Shown here in pieces: positions 11,701 to 24,197 of a stretch of 64,000 bases of DNA; within the stretch, counting starts at the first letter, position 1, and each line of letters opens with the position of its first letter. A program made the translations under genes and the position numbers. Where the stretch lies: assembly GCA_030159075.1 (NCBI GenBank), contig BROG01000227.1, forward strand, positions 786,001 through 850,000, given 5' to 3'. Below the pieces are notes generated by a model. The model did no database searches and was not told the origin of the DNA. It saw nothing but the letters and a program-made list of their open reading frames with translations. The stretch comes from Atrina japonica. Its lineage: Eukaryota > Mollusca > Bivalvia > Pterioida > Pinnidae.

Positions 11701-14700
11701 AAGATTCTTGAGTGGGACCCTAAACAACAATAAAACAAACAAACAAAAAAAGCCTTCCACAGGTAAACTCGCAACTTTCTCACAAAATCAGCTTGCATGA
11801 CATGTAGGTTCCAGCAGGACTAGAACCGGTGCTGACTACTCGTCAGCGATCAATTCTCACCAGCTTGCATTATTTTACGTGATATTCTCTGGTTTGTCAG
11901 AGAAATTATTTTTCCAGAATAGCGTCTTGTCTTGGAAACACAAAAAATCTGTGAAAGTATGCGTGTGTTTGCATGGTCCATGCCAGTTCAAAACAGTTGG
12001 CGAGAATTGGTCGCTGACCAGTTGAGGTGAGAGACTTCATTGTACCCAGGAAGAGACCATCTACTTTCTGTAGATAAACTGGCAAAATTTCTCACAAATT
12101 TAGCTTAGGTTCCAGCAGGATTAGAAACTGTGTTGACAATAGATGAGAGAATCCATTGTTTAAACCATTATGTTCTAACCACTGGGCCTATGAGTGCCCA
12201 ATTTATTATGAAAAAAAATGCGTACTGTCCATGCGACTCACTTCAGAAATCGGAAAAATCATCTACAATTCTATTATTATATCATCTATGACAGAAGTTT
12301 CACTTCTTCTCAATTAAGAAAGTTTATTAATAAATAAGTATAGCACTCAATCCACGATTTTTAATACCAAGCATCCAGTATCCCCAGAAACAATTTCTGG
12401 TAGGCGGTTTCCCAGGCTAAATTTACATCGCAGTTTCTGCATCATATTTAGAACTGTACATGTCAACAAGTTAAGAGTGGAGTGCCGGATGACAATTCTT
12501 TTATGATTATTTATTCATCACTCATACTTCATGTTTAAAACATTCTGTCAGTCTTTTTAAACATGATTTATATATGATTTAACTTCTTTCATTATCTTCA
12601 TGGTTCATTCAAGAAGACTGCTGGGACTGCTTTTGTAATCGATAGTACGTTATGTACATGTTGAAAATTGGAACCATCCAAAACTGATGTCATTGAGTAC
12701 ACACAGGATTTCCCACCACATAGGACGAAATTATCATAACATTGCAAAATACCACCCCTACTCTGTTTGAATCATTTTCGCTCAATCATTTGTTTTGATA
12801 ATGATGGGAGATAACATTTTAATTATTAGACAACTTATTTCAGCAACTTATTCGAAATATCACAGATTTTCTGATTTCTGAAGTACATGAAGCTTGAAGT
12901 ATGTAGGTAACTGTCTAGATTCTTATGTCCGGCCTCTGATCTCGATATGAACTGAAATAAAGTATGTAACTGTCTAGATTATGTCCCATGATATGAGAAG
13001 ATATTAGATCTACATATAGTTATGCATATAGACCTATACAACTGATGGTGATCTTTCTTTACAAATTTGTGTGTAACCTGGTGAATGGTGTGGGAGGAAA
13101 TGGAGGTATTCTGACTGGCTTGAGAAAAAAATGTTTAAGCAGGTTATAACCTTATCATTTGTTTTTTTTATATCTCTCATTCATATTTTCATGAGCTTAC
13201 ACATTGTAATATTTTGTATATTTGCAGACGAAGATGATCTAATCAGCTTGGAAAAGTTAGACAGAGCATCCCCAGATTTATGGCCAGAACAAAGTAAATT
13301 CATTTTACATGTACATCGATATGACCAGTCATGGCGTAATTACATAAAAGAACTTTTTCATCTTTTCACTTACTCACTTTTTAAATATTTTCAGAAATGA
13401 ATTAACTAACTAATTTGACAATTATTTGTTTATCTCTAAAATACATGACACATCCAGGAATCTCCGTGGATGAAAAATTAACCATGGAGCAAACTTTGAA
13501 ACCCCACCCCCAAGGTACCCCTCTTTAAAAATCTTCTCCAGAATTGCTGCATGAATTGAAAAACTGATTGTTTCTGAGTGATCTACATAAATGTATGATT
13601 CAAATTTGTGTTTTCCATAAAAATTTGAATATTTATTTTTGACGCATTTTTGAGGTCTTTTTAGACTTTGTCATTTTCATTCATTTTTGCATGATTTCTT
13701 CAATTATCTCGGCCTACATGTACATATTCTTCTTGGTCTTCTTTCCACATTTGTAGATGGTTCTCAGGTGAGAGATTGAGGCTCTTGTGGTCCTCTTGTT
13801 TAACTTGTTGGAAGGTAAACATGATGGAACCCATGTTGTGGTTTATCATTTTCATTTTTCAGTGGTAAATTAGTGGATATACTGTTAATATTTTTTGTTT
13901 TTCTTTTACTTGTGCTAGTATTGGTGTCAGAAATCCATGTTAGGTACATGTAATTCATTTGCCCATGTAAGACATTGTTGCTGTCCGTGGCACTATAGAC
14001 AAGCATCTGTATTTTAATGAAAATAGCAGACAGATTTATTGAAAGGGCCGTGTTTATATATCACGGGATATGTAGTCTATACGGGCCTGTTAATTCAGGC
14101 AACTGTTAAAAAATTGTTTGTTTGATGTTGCCTGTCCATGCCTTCCAGGTGTGGGTAGCTAGGTAGGCAAATTATTTTTATTTTTTTCAAGAAAAGGAAA
14201 TCAAACAAGGCAAGAATGGTATGCTTTAATACCTGTCTCATTCTTTTTAGTACAATGTAAATTCTGGCATATACAGTTGATGTGAAGAAAGATTGATTGA
14301 TATGTGTACAGTACAGCTCAGGTGTTTTGTAGATTTTACACAAAACACAGTGGGCATATCACCTGAAAACACTGTGGGAATCCAAGTGGTTTTCTGTGTA
14401 AATGTTCACAAGTATATCATTAGCTCACCTGGTCTAGGAAGGAGCTTCATGTTTGTGATTCAAGCATGTAAACAATATTTTAAAGAAACAAGTAAATAAA
14501 GATTGTTTGATGGGACTGGACTGGAAAAAAAAGTCTGGATACAAAATATGTGAAAAAAGTAATTTGGGTGGCAGCATTTTGAGTGGGTAGGCAGGCAACA
14601 TCAAATAATTGAAATTTTATTTTAGGCCTCATCTGTATATTTCTTGAACATCAGGGATAAATAAATTTGTATCAAAACAAAGAAAAATAGAGACAAAAAC

Positions 14701-17700
14701 GATACCAAATTTGTTTACTCTACAGTATTTTACGATGGCGCAGACAATTTAGCAATGGCGCAAGAAAATTTAATGATGGCACAGCATAAAACAGGTCATG
14801 GAGATCCATGACATCTGTAGTACATGTAAATATATGTAATAATGGTCAGAAAGTAGAAATGACTTTAGTATTATGTTTTGACATTGTTCACATTAGATGC
14901 AGAGAGTCCTCTCTCACATACACACACACACACCTCACAATGACATACAAACTCTCATGCTTATACAGTTGTATTTTTTATTAGAATTGGTTGTCTGACT
15001 AATATGTAAAGAACATTTATAATCTTACTGGAAGTAAAGCGTTACTGGCAAAAAAGACTCCCTGACACATCATGTTAATAAAGTTGCATGAGACTTCTGC
15101 TACTGCCCAATGTTGTCATTCAGTTTAGAAGATTGGTTGTGGTCAGGCCTGCTTCTTCTGTTCATACATCACAAAGCTTGCATGGATGTTATGTCTTATG
15201 ATTCTTAACACATGATATGCTTCAGATCCTGGATCACTATTGTATTTTTTCTTTAAAAAAATGACTGCTTTGTACTTACTCTATTTTCAAGTAGAAGATG
15301 TGGTTGAGTTGATAGATAGAGGTCATATTTACCTCCTTCTGTTGCTCTTACATCAATAAAACTTGCATGATATATACAGTATTTCTCATGATTCTAAGCA
15401 CACCCTATGCAGAGATACTGGATTTGGTCTGTATTTTTCTAAAATTACCATTTTGTACCTAGGTGCAGTGGTTAACATTGGTTGAAGTCCAGTTAAATAG
15501 CGAGATGAAATATGTTTCTGTAGGTGTAAGATTATTACTTTAGGTTCATCCGAGGGAGCAGTGACATCTTCAGAGTTGACAGAATGGTGAACCTTACAAT
15601 GCATTCTCTTTCTAAGTACACCTATGTCATTGTTTAATGTTGTGGCATTATTTTATAAATATTCTCCATTATAATTACTTCACAATCATTTTGTTTTATT
15701 TCAGTACCAGGTGTATCAGAGTTTGCTGCAAATAAAAGTGTAAGTCAATGTTTTCCTGCATGTTAAGTATAGCAGTACAGACATATGTATATCGTGTTTT
15801 GTGGTTGTTTTTGTATATTTTTTCTTCACAGGAACTCTGCATCATTTTGTATAAATATTCTGTACATTGTGACTACTAAATACTATATGTATTTAGAAAA
15901 AAAACCCATTACAGTGCCAAGATTATGTAGACTTTGCCTATTAGAACAAGAAATCTAAATTATAAATTATAAGGATATTTCCTGATCATTTGTCACTGAT
16001 TTAGCATACCTGACCGGAAGTCTGTGCCATGACCTTGATAAAGGTTAAACAAATGTTTCTTGAATTTCAGCTGTGTCATTTATTTTAACTTCCAACATGA
16101 AAATATGACTGACCATACCATTGGTTGTGGACAGTCTATTTACTGCTTATATATAGCAAACTGGTTAGCCATATAGAATGCAGAATGGCTTGAAATTTCT
16201 AGAGTTTTGAAGATAGTGATAAGTGTTGTTGAAAAAGGAGCTTGGGTCAATTTACAGTCATTCTGATTCAGAGCCAATATGCTAAAAAATCATGATCTGT
16301 TATTCAGTACTGTTGTACAAGAGTTAACTATATCATTACGTTTTACATGTATTCAAATAAAGACAGTGTAAATACTTATATTGTATAATCATTGATATTC
16401 CCTTTACAGCCCATAACAGGGAGCAACTCGGCTCCAAAATGGATGACAGAATTAGAAAATGAAGATATTGGACTTCTTCAAGGTAAATACTTTCAGTTAG
16501 TTCCATACAGATAAAGGGGGATGGGGATTTCCATTCTGTCAATTTGTATTTGAAGAATGTGTTCTTAACCCATTTACCCCTAAAGACGCATTTGAACTGG
16601 TCTGATTTATTGATTTACAGAAGAGTCCATTGTTTTTCAGGGGCTGATGAGATAATGATATTGATAAATGGTACCTTAAATATGAGTTTCTGCAGAATAT
16701 AAAATACCAAAAACTTTATTCCATTTATTGGCTGCCTATTACATCATCTCTATTTATAGCCAGAATCAATTGATGTGCCATTTGCGATACATGTATGTCT
16801 CTTTATAAGAGCAGATTCAGTACAGTGACATAATCTGCTGATGCAGGGAAAGAACATGGTGATTATTAAAAGGGTTGAAAGTATTGTAACTTATGTCACA
16901 ATCTTAACATAGCTGTTGAAGTTAAACTTTTTATTAGCCCAGCTGAAAGGCATATCTTAATAGGATATTCTTGTTTTTATATAAGGGTTCTATCACTCAT
17001 AAATAGGTTGGATTTGAGTAAAATAAAGAATGAAATTATCATAGTTATATTGAGGGTGTCAGAGTAGTGCAGTTGATAGTGCACTCGTTTCTCAAAATGC
17101 GACCCGTGTTCGATCATTGGATTGGACATGAAAGTGTGCGAGATGGTATGGTGGTCATCAGCTCGGACACGTGGGTTTTAATCTGGATAATCTGGTTTCC
17201 TCCCACAGTAAGGACCCCCGCATGCCAACATCAGGGCCAACAAGAGACATTTATATAAATTGTAAACACTTGCTCGTTAATTGTTGTAAAAGTTTATTTT
17301 TTTTCATTGTTATCTGTGGTTTCAGTTATATGATAAGATATGATTTGGAATAATGTTGAACAACGACTTGTAAACTGAGTATTTCTTTTGCAGAGTTTGG
17401 AAGCTTAACAACATCACAATTGATGGAAAAGATAAGAGGTCTACAGAACTTTGCATACCAGCTAGGCTTAGATGAAGGTAAGGCAGTATTTTTCAACAAA
17501 GTCAGGTGTCTGAAGATTGGGAAAATAGATGTTTCCTAATGATCTGTTTTAAATGGTATAACTCCTGTTAAAATAAGATTTTTTTTTGTCCTGTTGTAGG
17601 CGATTTTCCTGAATTGTCATATGATAGAGAGTGCAGCTGGAACAAATAACAAACGAATAAAATAAACAAATAAAACGAAAATAATGATTAGAAAATTACC

Positions 17701-20169
17701 CCAAATAATGTAGTCTCATTTACTTTCTCCATGAACCCTAAAAAGTCAACTTCTAAAAATGTTTGACGAGGCACTTGAGATGTAGATTTCCCAATTGAAA
17801 GGGTACAGGACCCTTTCCCAAAACCCCTGTGATGTATGGCTTCTCTAGTAGATTAAGATGCAATTTTGGGTGTGGTACCATCAAACCTTAATGTACATGG
17901 GAATCATTTTCATTCACAACTCTATAAATGAAAATACTAGATGAATAACACCCTAATCTCTGTTGCAATTCAGTAGTAAGCTACTTGAGCAGTGATGCAA
18001 TCTAGCATTTTATAAATCTTAGGTCAAAGTAAGTACAAGCAGTACTTATATATACATAAGTATTCACATGTACTCAGATTTCTTCCTTTATTTATCATAT
18101 TTTACGGCCTATAGGTCGATATTTATTTCTTCAAAGTTGTGACCTGGACCTGCATCGACCTATCTAATTCTAATATTTACTTATATATCTGCATTTTCCC
18201 ATTTTATCATCATATTTCAGTTTTTTTCATTGAATAATCTAGGGGCCTACTCCAAACACCAATTTGTAATAACACTTAAACTATTACATGTATTTCGATT
18301 TTTTTCTACTTTTACTACTTGTAATTGATGTGCAATAACAAACAAGAGCTATTTAGTCATAAAAAAAATCTAATATTCCTAAATATTTTGTGAAGATAAG
18401 GTCAGGTCCAGTGTGGTATTCATATACAATTAGTAAGGTTGAGTTAATCAGTTGCAATTGAAAAAGTGCCAAACCAGGGTTTCTCAAACAATTTTCACAA
18501 AATATATAGGAAGTTAAGAATTTTTATACCTGTGTGTATCTCTTTTTTTGTTTCTTATTGTATATCAATCGAAGTAGTAAAAAAGGAAAAAAGATTTTGA
18601 AAAAACCCCCCACAGCAAATGCTTCTTTAATAGAACTATTAAATGTGACCTTGTGTGTGTGTAATGCACTGTGTACAAAGAGTGACAAAATAATGATCTT
18701 TCAAGTTACGATAGCATTGGGATTCAAGACTATGTCAATACTGTGTAATAAAAATACATCGTTTACATTATATTTATACCATATAGTTTATACTTTTGAA
18801 TCATTCCCTTATCTCGGCACCCACTTTGAAGTTGAAGTCTTCATTCAGACTCTCAGGACACTACAAGCTGTGTTCACTGGAACATGACCTTCAACTAATA
18901 AGAATTGCACGGCAGTTTTTGAAGTTGTGGAAAGTTTTTGAAAAGTTTTATGTACATGCAAACATATGGGTTTGACAGTTGCAGCTTCAGAATAATTTAA
19001 TGATGATTTGACAGGTAACATAGCAGCAATGTATGTGTACATTATCAGTACACACGAGAAATATAAGTGATGCAAAACATGATAAAATGCAACACACACG
19101 CAAGTCTAAAGGATTTGTAAGCTTTCTAAATCACAATCCTATCTAATAAGATATGACCAGTGATGTATTCTAGTGTTCTCCTATCCATCTTTTTATCTCT
19201 GTCCACATTGACCTATATTCCACTTCGACCTATCTAATACTTAAACCTGAATTTTTGCCAAAACTCGAATGTTTGACCTATCCCCACATTAACCTATAGG
19301 TCCAAAAATACAGTACATATAAACTCCACATTTTGAACCCTTTCAACACTACAGACCATAATAGACTCTTCTTAGATAATAGAAAAAGAGCATATACCAT
19401 TAAATACTTAGGGGTGAAAATGTCAGTCACTCAAGTGATTCAGGTGATAGTACATAAACAGTACTGTTGGTTGAGGGGAATATTGAGAATTTTTGTTCAT
19501 CTAAAATTACGAGTGGCAAGGGCTTTAAGTAGTCGTGCCACTTGTTAAATCAAGCCAAAGCAAGCAAGCATCTAAAATTGTGGTCAAGGGGAGACAATCC
19601 TCAATGTTTCCAAACAACAAATTGCACTGTTTCACTTATATTGTAGAAAAAAAGTTTGGCTTTTTATTTTAACTTCTATAATTTACTCCCAATAAATTGT
19701 ATGAATAGATGAACAATATTTTAATTAGATGTGTGTACTGTAGAACACCTCTAGTATGTGTTGGGACTCAATATCAAAGAAAAATAATGTCAACAAATTT
19801 GTTTTTGAGGGAAAAACCATGAAATATAAACCCACAAAAATAAATGATTTAACTCTGTTGAAACACAAAATCCTATTGAACTGGAAAAGTTTAGCTGGTA
19901 AGATAACCTTGTTGAAGTTTACATAAATATTAAAACTGTACAGTATTGATATATGTCAATCTCCATTCAGACCTGGATTGTACAAACATTTAAAAATTGT
20001 TGTTTTATTTTTACACTTGTGACTTCACAGGGGTAAAACTAAGTGAGATTTTACAGCCTTTATAGCCTTCAACTGAGGCAAGGTACTAATAGTATTTCAT
20101 TCTGTTTCAGCGCGAGAGATGACCCGTGGCAAATTTCTGAACATTCTACAAAAGACAAACAAGAAATGA
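8692..20169 (+). CDS. LIN52: LIN52, subunit of the MuvB/DREAM complex (complete)
   Basis: LIN52 is part of the nuclear MuvB core (LIN9, LIN37, LIN52, LIN54, RBBP4), which with p130/p107-E2F represses and with B-MYB/FOXM1 activates cell-cycle genes. Six exons (8692-8710, 13228-13293, 15705-15739, 16410-16482, 17394-17477, 20111-20169) join in phase with GT-AG borders into 111 residues (human is about 116). Seen: the LxSxE pocket-binding motif LISLE at residues 11-15, directly followed by KLDRASPDLWPEQ with the Ser that in human (S28) is phosphorylated by DYRK1A; IPGVSEFAANKSPIT; PKWMTELENEDIGLLQEFGS; LMEKIRGLQNFAYQLGLDEA; and REMTRGKFLNIL then QKTNKK-stop. The match is collinear throughout. 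It is divergent from ALDH6A1, as in human. Confidence 0.96.
11371..11850 (-). mobile_element. SINE family 1 copy split by a nested SINE
   Basis: Bases 11371-11433 ('gttttatgccacagtcaac...atatggtggcg') and 11752-11850 ('gccttccacaggtaaactcg...') are the two halves of one family-1 SINE. The break contains another element at 11434-11751. Confidence 0.8.
11434..11751 (+). mobile_element. Second SINE family, inserted in family 1, with 13-bp TSD
   Basis: It begins with a tRNA-like head ('ctggctcagtctgtagtgcg' and the B-box-like 'gagtttgagtcca'), has a body with 'gttaaagaaccctcactg', and ends in a CAAA-rich tail. Target-site duplication: GCCTTCCGCAGGT (11421-11433) and GCCTTCCACAGGT (11752-11764), one mismatch. 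Confidence 0.85.
12040..12198 (-). mobile_element. SINE family 1 fragment
   Basis: It shares 'gaagagaccat', 'taaactggcaaa', 'cttaggttccagcagga' and the degenerate tRNA-like head 'ctaaccactggg' with the full copy at 5411-5653. Confidence 0.7.
13228..13293 (+). CDS. LIN52: LIN52 coding exon 2
   Basis: 66 bases after acceptor TTTGCAG, donor GTAAAT. It encodes DEDDLISLEKLDRASPDLW then PEQ: the LxSxE motif and the DYRK1A-type phosphoserine site. Confidence 0.95.
13294..15704. other. LIN52 intron 2, nothing recognised
   Basis: 2.4 kb of AT-rich sequence with a short CA run near 14920 and the dispersed motif 'agctcacctgg' near 14424. No exon or array is seen. Confidence 0.5.
15705..15739 (+). CDS. 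LIN52: LIN52 coding exon 3
   Basis: 35 bases after acceptor TTTCAG, donor GTAAGT. It encodes IPGVSEFAANKS, matching human LPGVAEFAASFKS. Confidence 0.92.
16410..16482 (+). CDS. LIN52: LIN52 coding exon 4
   Basis: 73 bases after acceptor TTTACAG, donor GTAAAT. It encodes PITGSNSAPKWMTELENEDI then GLLQ, the linker and first helix of the C-terminal half. Confidence 0.93.
17052..17250 (+). mobile_element. Third tRNA-headed SINE
   Basis: The head shows an A box (TAGTGCAGTTG) and a B-box-like TGTTCGATCA spaced as in a tRNA, then 'ggtttcctcccacagtaagg' and 'atgccaacatcagggcc'. It lacks an acceptor stem, so it is a SINE and not a tRNA gene. Confidence 0.7.
17394..17477 (+). CDS. LIN52: LIN52 coding exon 5
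   Basis: 84 bases after acceptor TTTTGCAG, donor GTAAGG. It encodes EFGSLTTSQLMEKIRGLQNF then AYQLGLDE, the most conserved helix, which in human LIN52 packs against LIN9. It ends in phase 1. Confidence 0.95.
17478..20110. other. LIN52 intron 5
   Basis: 2.6 kb without an exon. It contains the dispersed repeat copy at 18340-18600. The AT-rich remainder is not recognised. Confidence 0.5.
18340..18600 (+). mobile_element. Dispersed foldback-type repeat, copy 1
   Basis: About 260 bases that reappear inverted at 22720-22990. Within each copy, 'ttcctaaatattttgtga' and 'tttcacaaaatatatagga' are an internal inverted pair around the shared core 'gaaaaagtgccaaac', giving a MITE-like hairpin. Confidence 0.7.
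20111..20169 (+). CDS. LIN52: LIN52 coding exon 6 with stop
   Basis: After acceptor GTTTCAG it encodes AREMTRGKFLNILQKTNKK and a TGA at 20167-20169. It matches the C terminus of vertebrate LIN52 (REMTRGKFLNILEK). Confidence 0.95.
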
Positions 20170-20427
20170 TAGATATCCAAGTGTCTGTGCTTAGTGTGAA
20201 CAGTGACATACCATGATTAAATTTACCTTTTGCCAAAGGACTGACACAGAACCTTTAAGCAGACTTTTCCATTGTGATGTCGTACTTAAATGGCCTGTCA
20301 AACATAATTATATAATATCAAATGACTTCAAAAATGCACATTGAGAGCCACATGTTTGACATTTGGCGATAGGTCAGTTCTGAGTAACCAGTAATTATCA
20401 ATGTGGATTTTCTCCATAGGCAGCAAC

Positions 20428-20433
20428 AATAAA
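20428..20433 (+). terminator. Possible LIN52 polyadenylation signal
   Basis: AATAAA 259 bases after the LIN52 stop. It is the first good hexamer downstream, but the hexamer is common in AT-rich DNA, so confidence is low. Confidence 0.35.
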
Positions 20434-21265
20434 TATGCTGTTATCCCTGTCTTTGTATTTGTATACACTAACAGTGGACCATTAACATATGGTCTTTTGA
20501 GACAGTTAGTCTCTCTCTCTCTCTCAAAATTGTTTGATGTAAACTACTTTTATCACAATTGATTTCTGAGCATAGTTCTCAAGACAAGTTCTGCGAAATA
20601 CACACAAGCAGTGAAACTTTAGAAAACCAATCACTTCTCATCCTTCTAAAAATTGATTACTTCCAAAAACGATTCATTTCCTGATACTGATTACAGACAG
20701 GTATCTTAACAAAGTTCAGATTTTATTTTTATTTACTTCATTCCGGCATTTTCAAGTATGTATATTAACATATATGCAGTCAAACCCACTTATATGAAAC
20801 CCTGTTACACTGAAATTCCACTTTATTTGAAATGATTTTGATTCCTCACCAAATATCTTTATTACCATTAAACCCTTTTATTTTGAAAACCCTGTTTATT
20901 TGAAAGAAAAATTCATTCCCCTTCAAGTTCAATATATCCGGGTTGGGCTGTATATTTGACTCATTGACTTGAACTTTGATCCATTAAACATTGCAATCTC
21001 TCAAAGATGTTGCTACAATTTATCTGTGTACCATATTCCATTGTGTATGTATCACAGCCTCTGAGTTATCACTGAATGAGGTATAAATGTAAATCCATGT
21101 ATAAAAATTATACACATGCTATGAACATGATACTCAAAATATTGATTACGGTAGTATGTTTAAAAAAATCAATGAACTTCTGAAATAATCGGGGAATTTT
21201 ATGCTGGTTATTTTAAATAGGACAGATATTCACTGGTTCAAATTTCAGTATGTTAAGTACAGCAG

Positions 21266-21266
<1 letters not shown>

Positions 21267-21321
<55 letters not shown>
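21267..21321. repeat. (TA)n microsatellite
   Basis: About 27 uninterrupted AT dinucleotides. Confidence 0.95.
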
Positions 21322-21325
<4 letters not shown>

Positions 21326-21896
21326 TATATTTGAATACAAGATTGGTGGAAATTGTTTTATATAGATAGCGTGATATATACTAATTAGCAGTAATTGTAT
21401 ACATATGTGAGTTAGTATGTAAATGAGTAATGATTAAAAAGCATTAATTTGTATATTTATAGTTATAATATATAGGTCAACATTGTAACAAGTGTGCTCA
21501 AACAAAAGAATCCATCTGCTAGAAATCTTGGATAACAGTTACCAGCTGTTGAATATTCAAATTACTTTTGTTCAGTCATATCTTGTTACATGTAGAACCG
21601 CTCCAATTTTATTTTTTATGTATATTGAATTAACTGCCAATTGATATGATAATAGAATTGCTATTTGTACATAAACCTTTAGTAATATTTCAATACTTTT
21701 TACCTGCTGTGAACACCAAATCTGTGTGTTTTTAAGAGTTTTTAATGATCAGTTATTAATACAGACTCTGACTGTTGATTAAAAGGTTTTGTATCATGTT
21801 GTGTGTGTTTTTTTGTTTGATCAGTTATTCATACAGATTCGGACTGTTGATTGAAGTATTTGTATCATGTTTTGTGTATGTTTTTTTGTTTGAATC

Positions 21897-22135
21897 AGTG
21901 GTACTTTTTTACGCCACACATATTTTTCAGTTAGGCCGATATGGTGGCAGTCAGTATTTAATGGTGGAGGAGAGAACTTGGTTACATTATACTTGAGGAG
22001 AGACCATTGCCTTTATGAAAGTAAACTGGCAAACTTTCTCACAAAATCAGCTCAGGTTCCAGTGGGACTCGGAACCTGCACTGATGAGAGACTTCATGGT
22101 TTAAAGCGTAATGCTATAGGCTATAGCCACTCAGC
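21897..22135 (-). mobile_element. SINE family 1, near full length
   Basis: It is collinear with the 5411-5653 copy from 'acgccacacatatttttcag' through 'gtaaactggcaaactttctc' to a decayed tRNA-like head 'tatagccactcagc'. Confidence 0.78.
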
Positions 22136-22719
22136 AAAGATGAATTTCCAACATACAAATTATTATTTTATGAACACTTCGGTTGAATTTTTGTATCAAA
22201 AACAAAAATATTTGATAATCTAAAAGATTGTGTATAAATTTGGACAGGATTGGAAAGCCTGGAAATGGACATTGTTAATATTTATGGTTTTAGACCGATA
22301 TACGTCCTGCCAATAATTTTTATTCATTTTTATAAGAAAACACTTCAATCTTTTTGTAATATTTTATGATTTTCTACCACTGTTATAGACTTGTACCAGT
22401 TATTTTTAAAACGATCTGTCTACATTCTGTAAAGTTGAATGCCTGTTATTAAACACCTAGTGTACTCTCTTTCTCATATTTGAGCCATCTATACATAACG
22501 TAATTCAAAAGTTCCTGTCATTTTAAGTGTATGTCCTTCAATTTTCCTGCTATGAATTAGTTTACTTACTATCAGCATGAATTATCTCAATTTGTTGGAG
22601 TGGAAGGCACTGTTTTTTTTTTTAATCCTCATCAGTGAAATTTCTGGAACTGGAAATTTTTCGGAGGTCAGGTTTTGTCCTCCACCAATGTAATCAGAAC
22701 AATAACTTAAAGGGATATA

Positions 22720-22990
22720 TGCTGTGTTTGTTTTTTTTGTTCAAAACAACTTTTTACTACTCATATTTATATACAATAACAAAAAAGAGATATACATCTG
22801 CATCTAAAATTCCTATATATTTTGTGAAAATTGCTTGCGAAACCCGGGTTTGGCACTTTTTCACTTGCAATTGATTAACTCAATTTTACTATTTGTATAT
22901 GAATACCAATATTGACGTGACCTTATTTCCACAAAATATATAGGAATACAAGAATTTTAATGCATGTGTATAGCTCTTATTTGTTATTTT
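22720..22990 (-). mobile_element. Dispersed foldback-type repeat, copy 2
   Basis: The reverse complement matches 18340-18600 over its length, including 'attttcacaaaatatatagg', 'gtgccaaacccgggttt' and 'attgagttaatcaattgca'. Confidence 0.7.
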
Positions 22991-23325
22991 ACATCAAGTT
23001 CAAGTAGAAGTCAAAGGACTGAAAGTCCTGAAATGCAAGTCCTTTGTCAATTCTGAATTGTGTGAGTTTAAAAAAGAAAATATATCTGTACGTACATGTA
23101 GTTACTGTTTAACCTGGGAATATACATCCTTGATCTACTAAAATCAGAAATTAGTATAGGCTGTCATCGTATACCATGGTACATCTTTAAACCAAAACAT
23201 TTATTTGAAATATAAGAAATTAGTGGATATGCATCAGTAGAAATTTATACATTTTATGATATGTTAACTTTTTCATTACAAAACAGCAGACATACAGAGT
23301 CAGACTTAGATTTACATGTATAGTC

Positions 23326-23793
23326 ATGGGACATATATATTTGTCACTTATGTTATTTTCTTCTTTGTTTTATATAAAACCAATAATTTTTAAATGCAGG
23401 TAAAATCCAGAATTTTTCAAATTTGTACAAATTTATGGTAGATCTAAGACAATTTTATGTTTCTAAACATATATGCATTTTTAAATTATCATGTTTATTT
23501 ACAGAAATGACAGTATTTTTCTCACGAAATAATTTTGTAAATTCTATAATTATTCTTTCAGTCTAATGAAATATGTCAAAATTTACCTGAAGTAATTTTA
23601 TCCTCCACAAAATCATTATTTTCTCAAAATAAACAAAAATATCTAAATTTCAAAATGATTAAAAAACTTAATTCAATTTCCTTCATGTAAACTTTAAATA
23701 TTTGAAATATTGCTTAAATTAGTGGATTCTGTGTGCATTTATATATAAAACAAAGAAGAAAATAACATAAGTGACAAATATTTATGTCCCATG
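23326..23793. mobile_element. Foldback element with 52-bp near-perfect terminal inverted repeats
   Basis: Arms 23326-23377 and 23742-23793 are reverse complements with about one mismatch; both outer ends read CATGGGACATA. The interior is AT-rich and non-coding. It is a MITE or foldback transposon of unknown superfamily. Confidence 0.85.
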
Positions 23794-24043
23794 GTTGTAG
23801 ATCTATCACGACTTTCAACAACTTTAAAAATGTTGCATTATTCAGTTCCCTTTACTCCCTAATTTTTAACAGAAAAGCGCTCGTTCAACAACCTTGTTGA
23901 TATTTTCTTGTGCGACCTACTTCTCCCATAGTAACAGTCCCGGAAGTTACTAAGCTAAATGTAAACAAATACATATTTTACCGTGTGACACATCCATATC
24001 TAAAGAATTATTTTATTATGGATGGGTATATAATGAATTTATC

Positions 24044-24197
24044 ATTATAACAGTACCTTGATCTTAAGAGCTGGATCATATCTCATTGATGGGCAGATCA
24101 TCAGATCAACTTGACGCTTTGAATCTCGTTTGAGCTGATGATCTGCCCCTATCAACTTAATGTGGTACGGCTCATGGGATCAAGTTACTGTTATAAT
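24044..24197. mobile_element. Small imperfect palindromic element
   Basis: 'attataacagtaccttgatc' at the left and its reverse complement with few changes at the right; inner arms share 'ggcagatcatcag'. It is about 155 bp and hairpin-forming. Confidence 0.7.

Larger units (their letters stand above)
8711..13227. other. LIN52 intron 1
   Basis: 4.5 kb without a recognised exon. Contents: two copies of SINE family 1, the left one split by a second SINE, and otherwise unremarkable AT-rich sequence. Confidence 0.55.
15740..17393. other. LIN52 introns 3 and 4
   Basis: Two introns (15740-16409 and 16483-17393) around exon 4. Nothing is recognised beyond the SINE at 17052. Confidence 0.5.
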
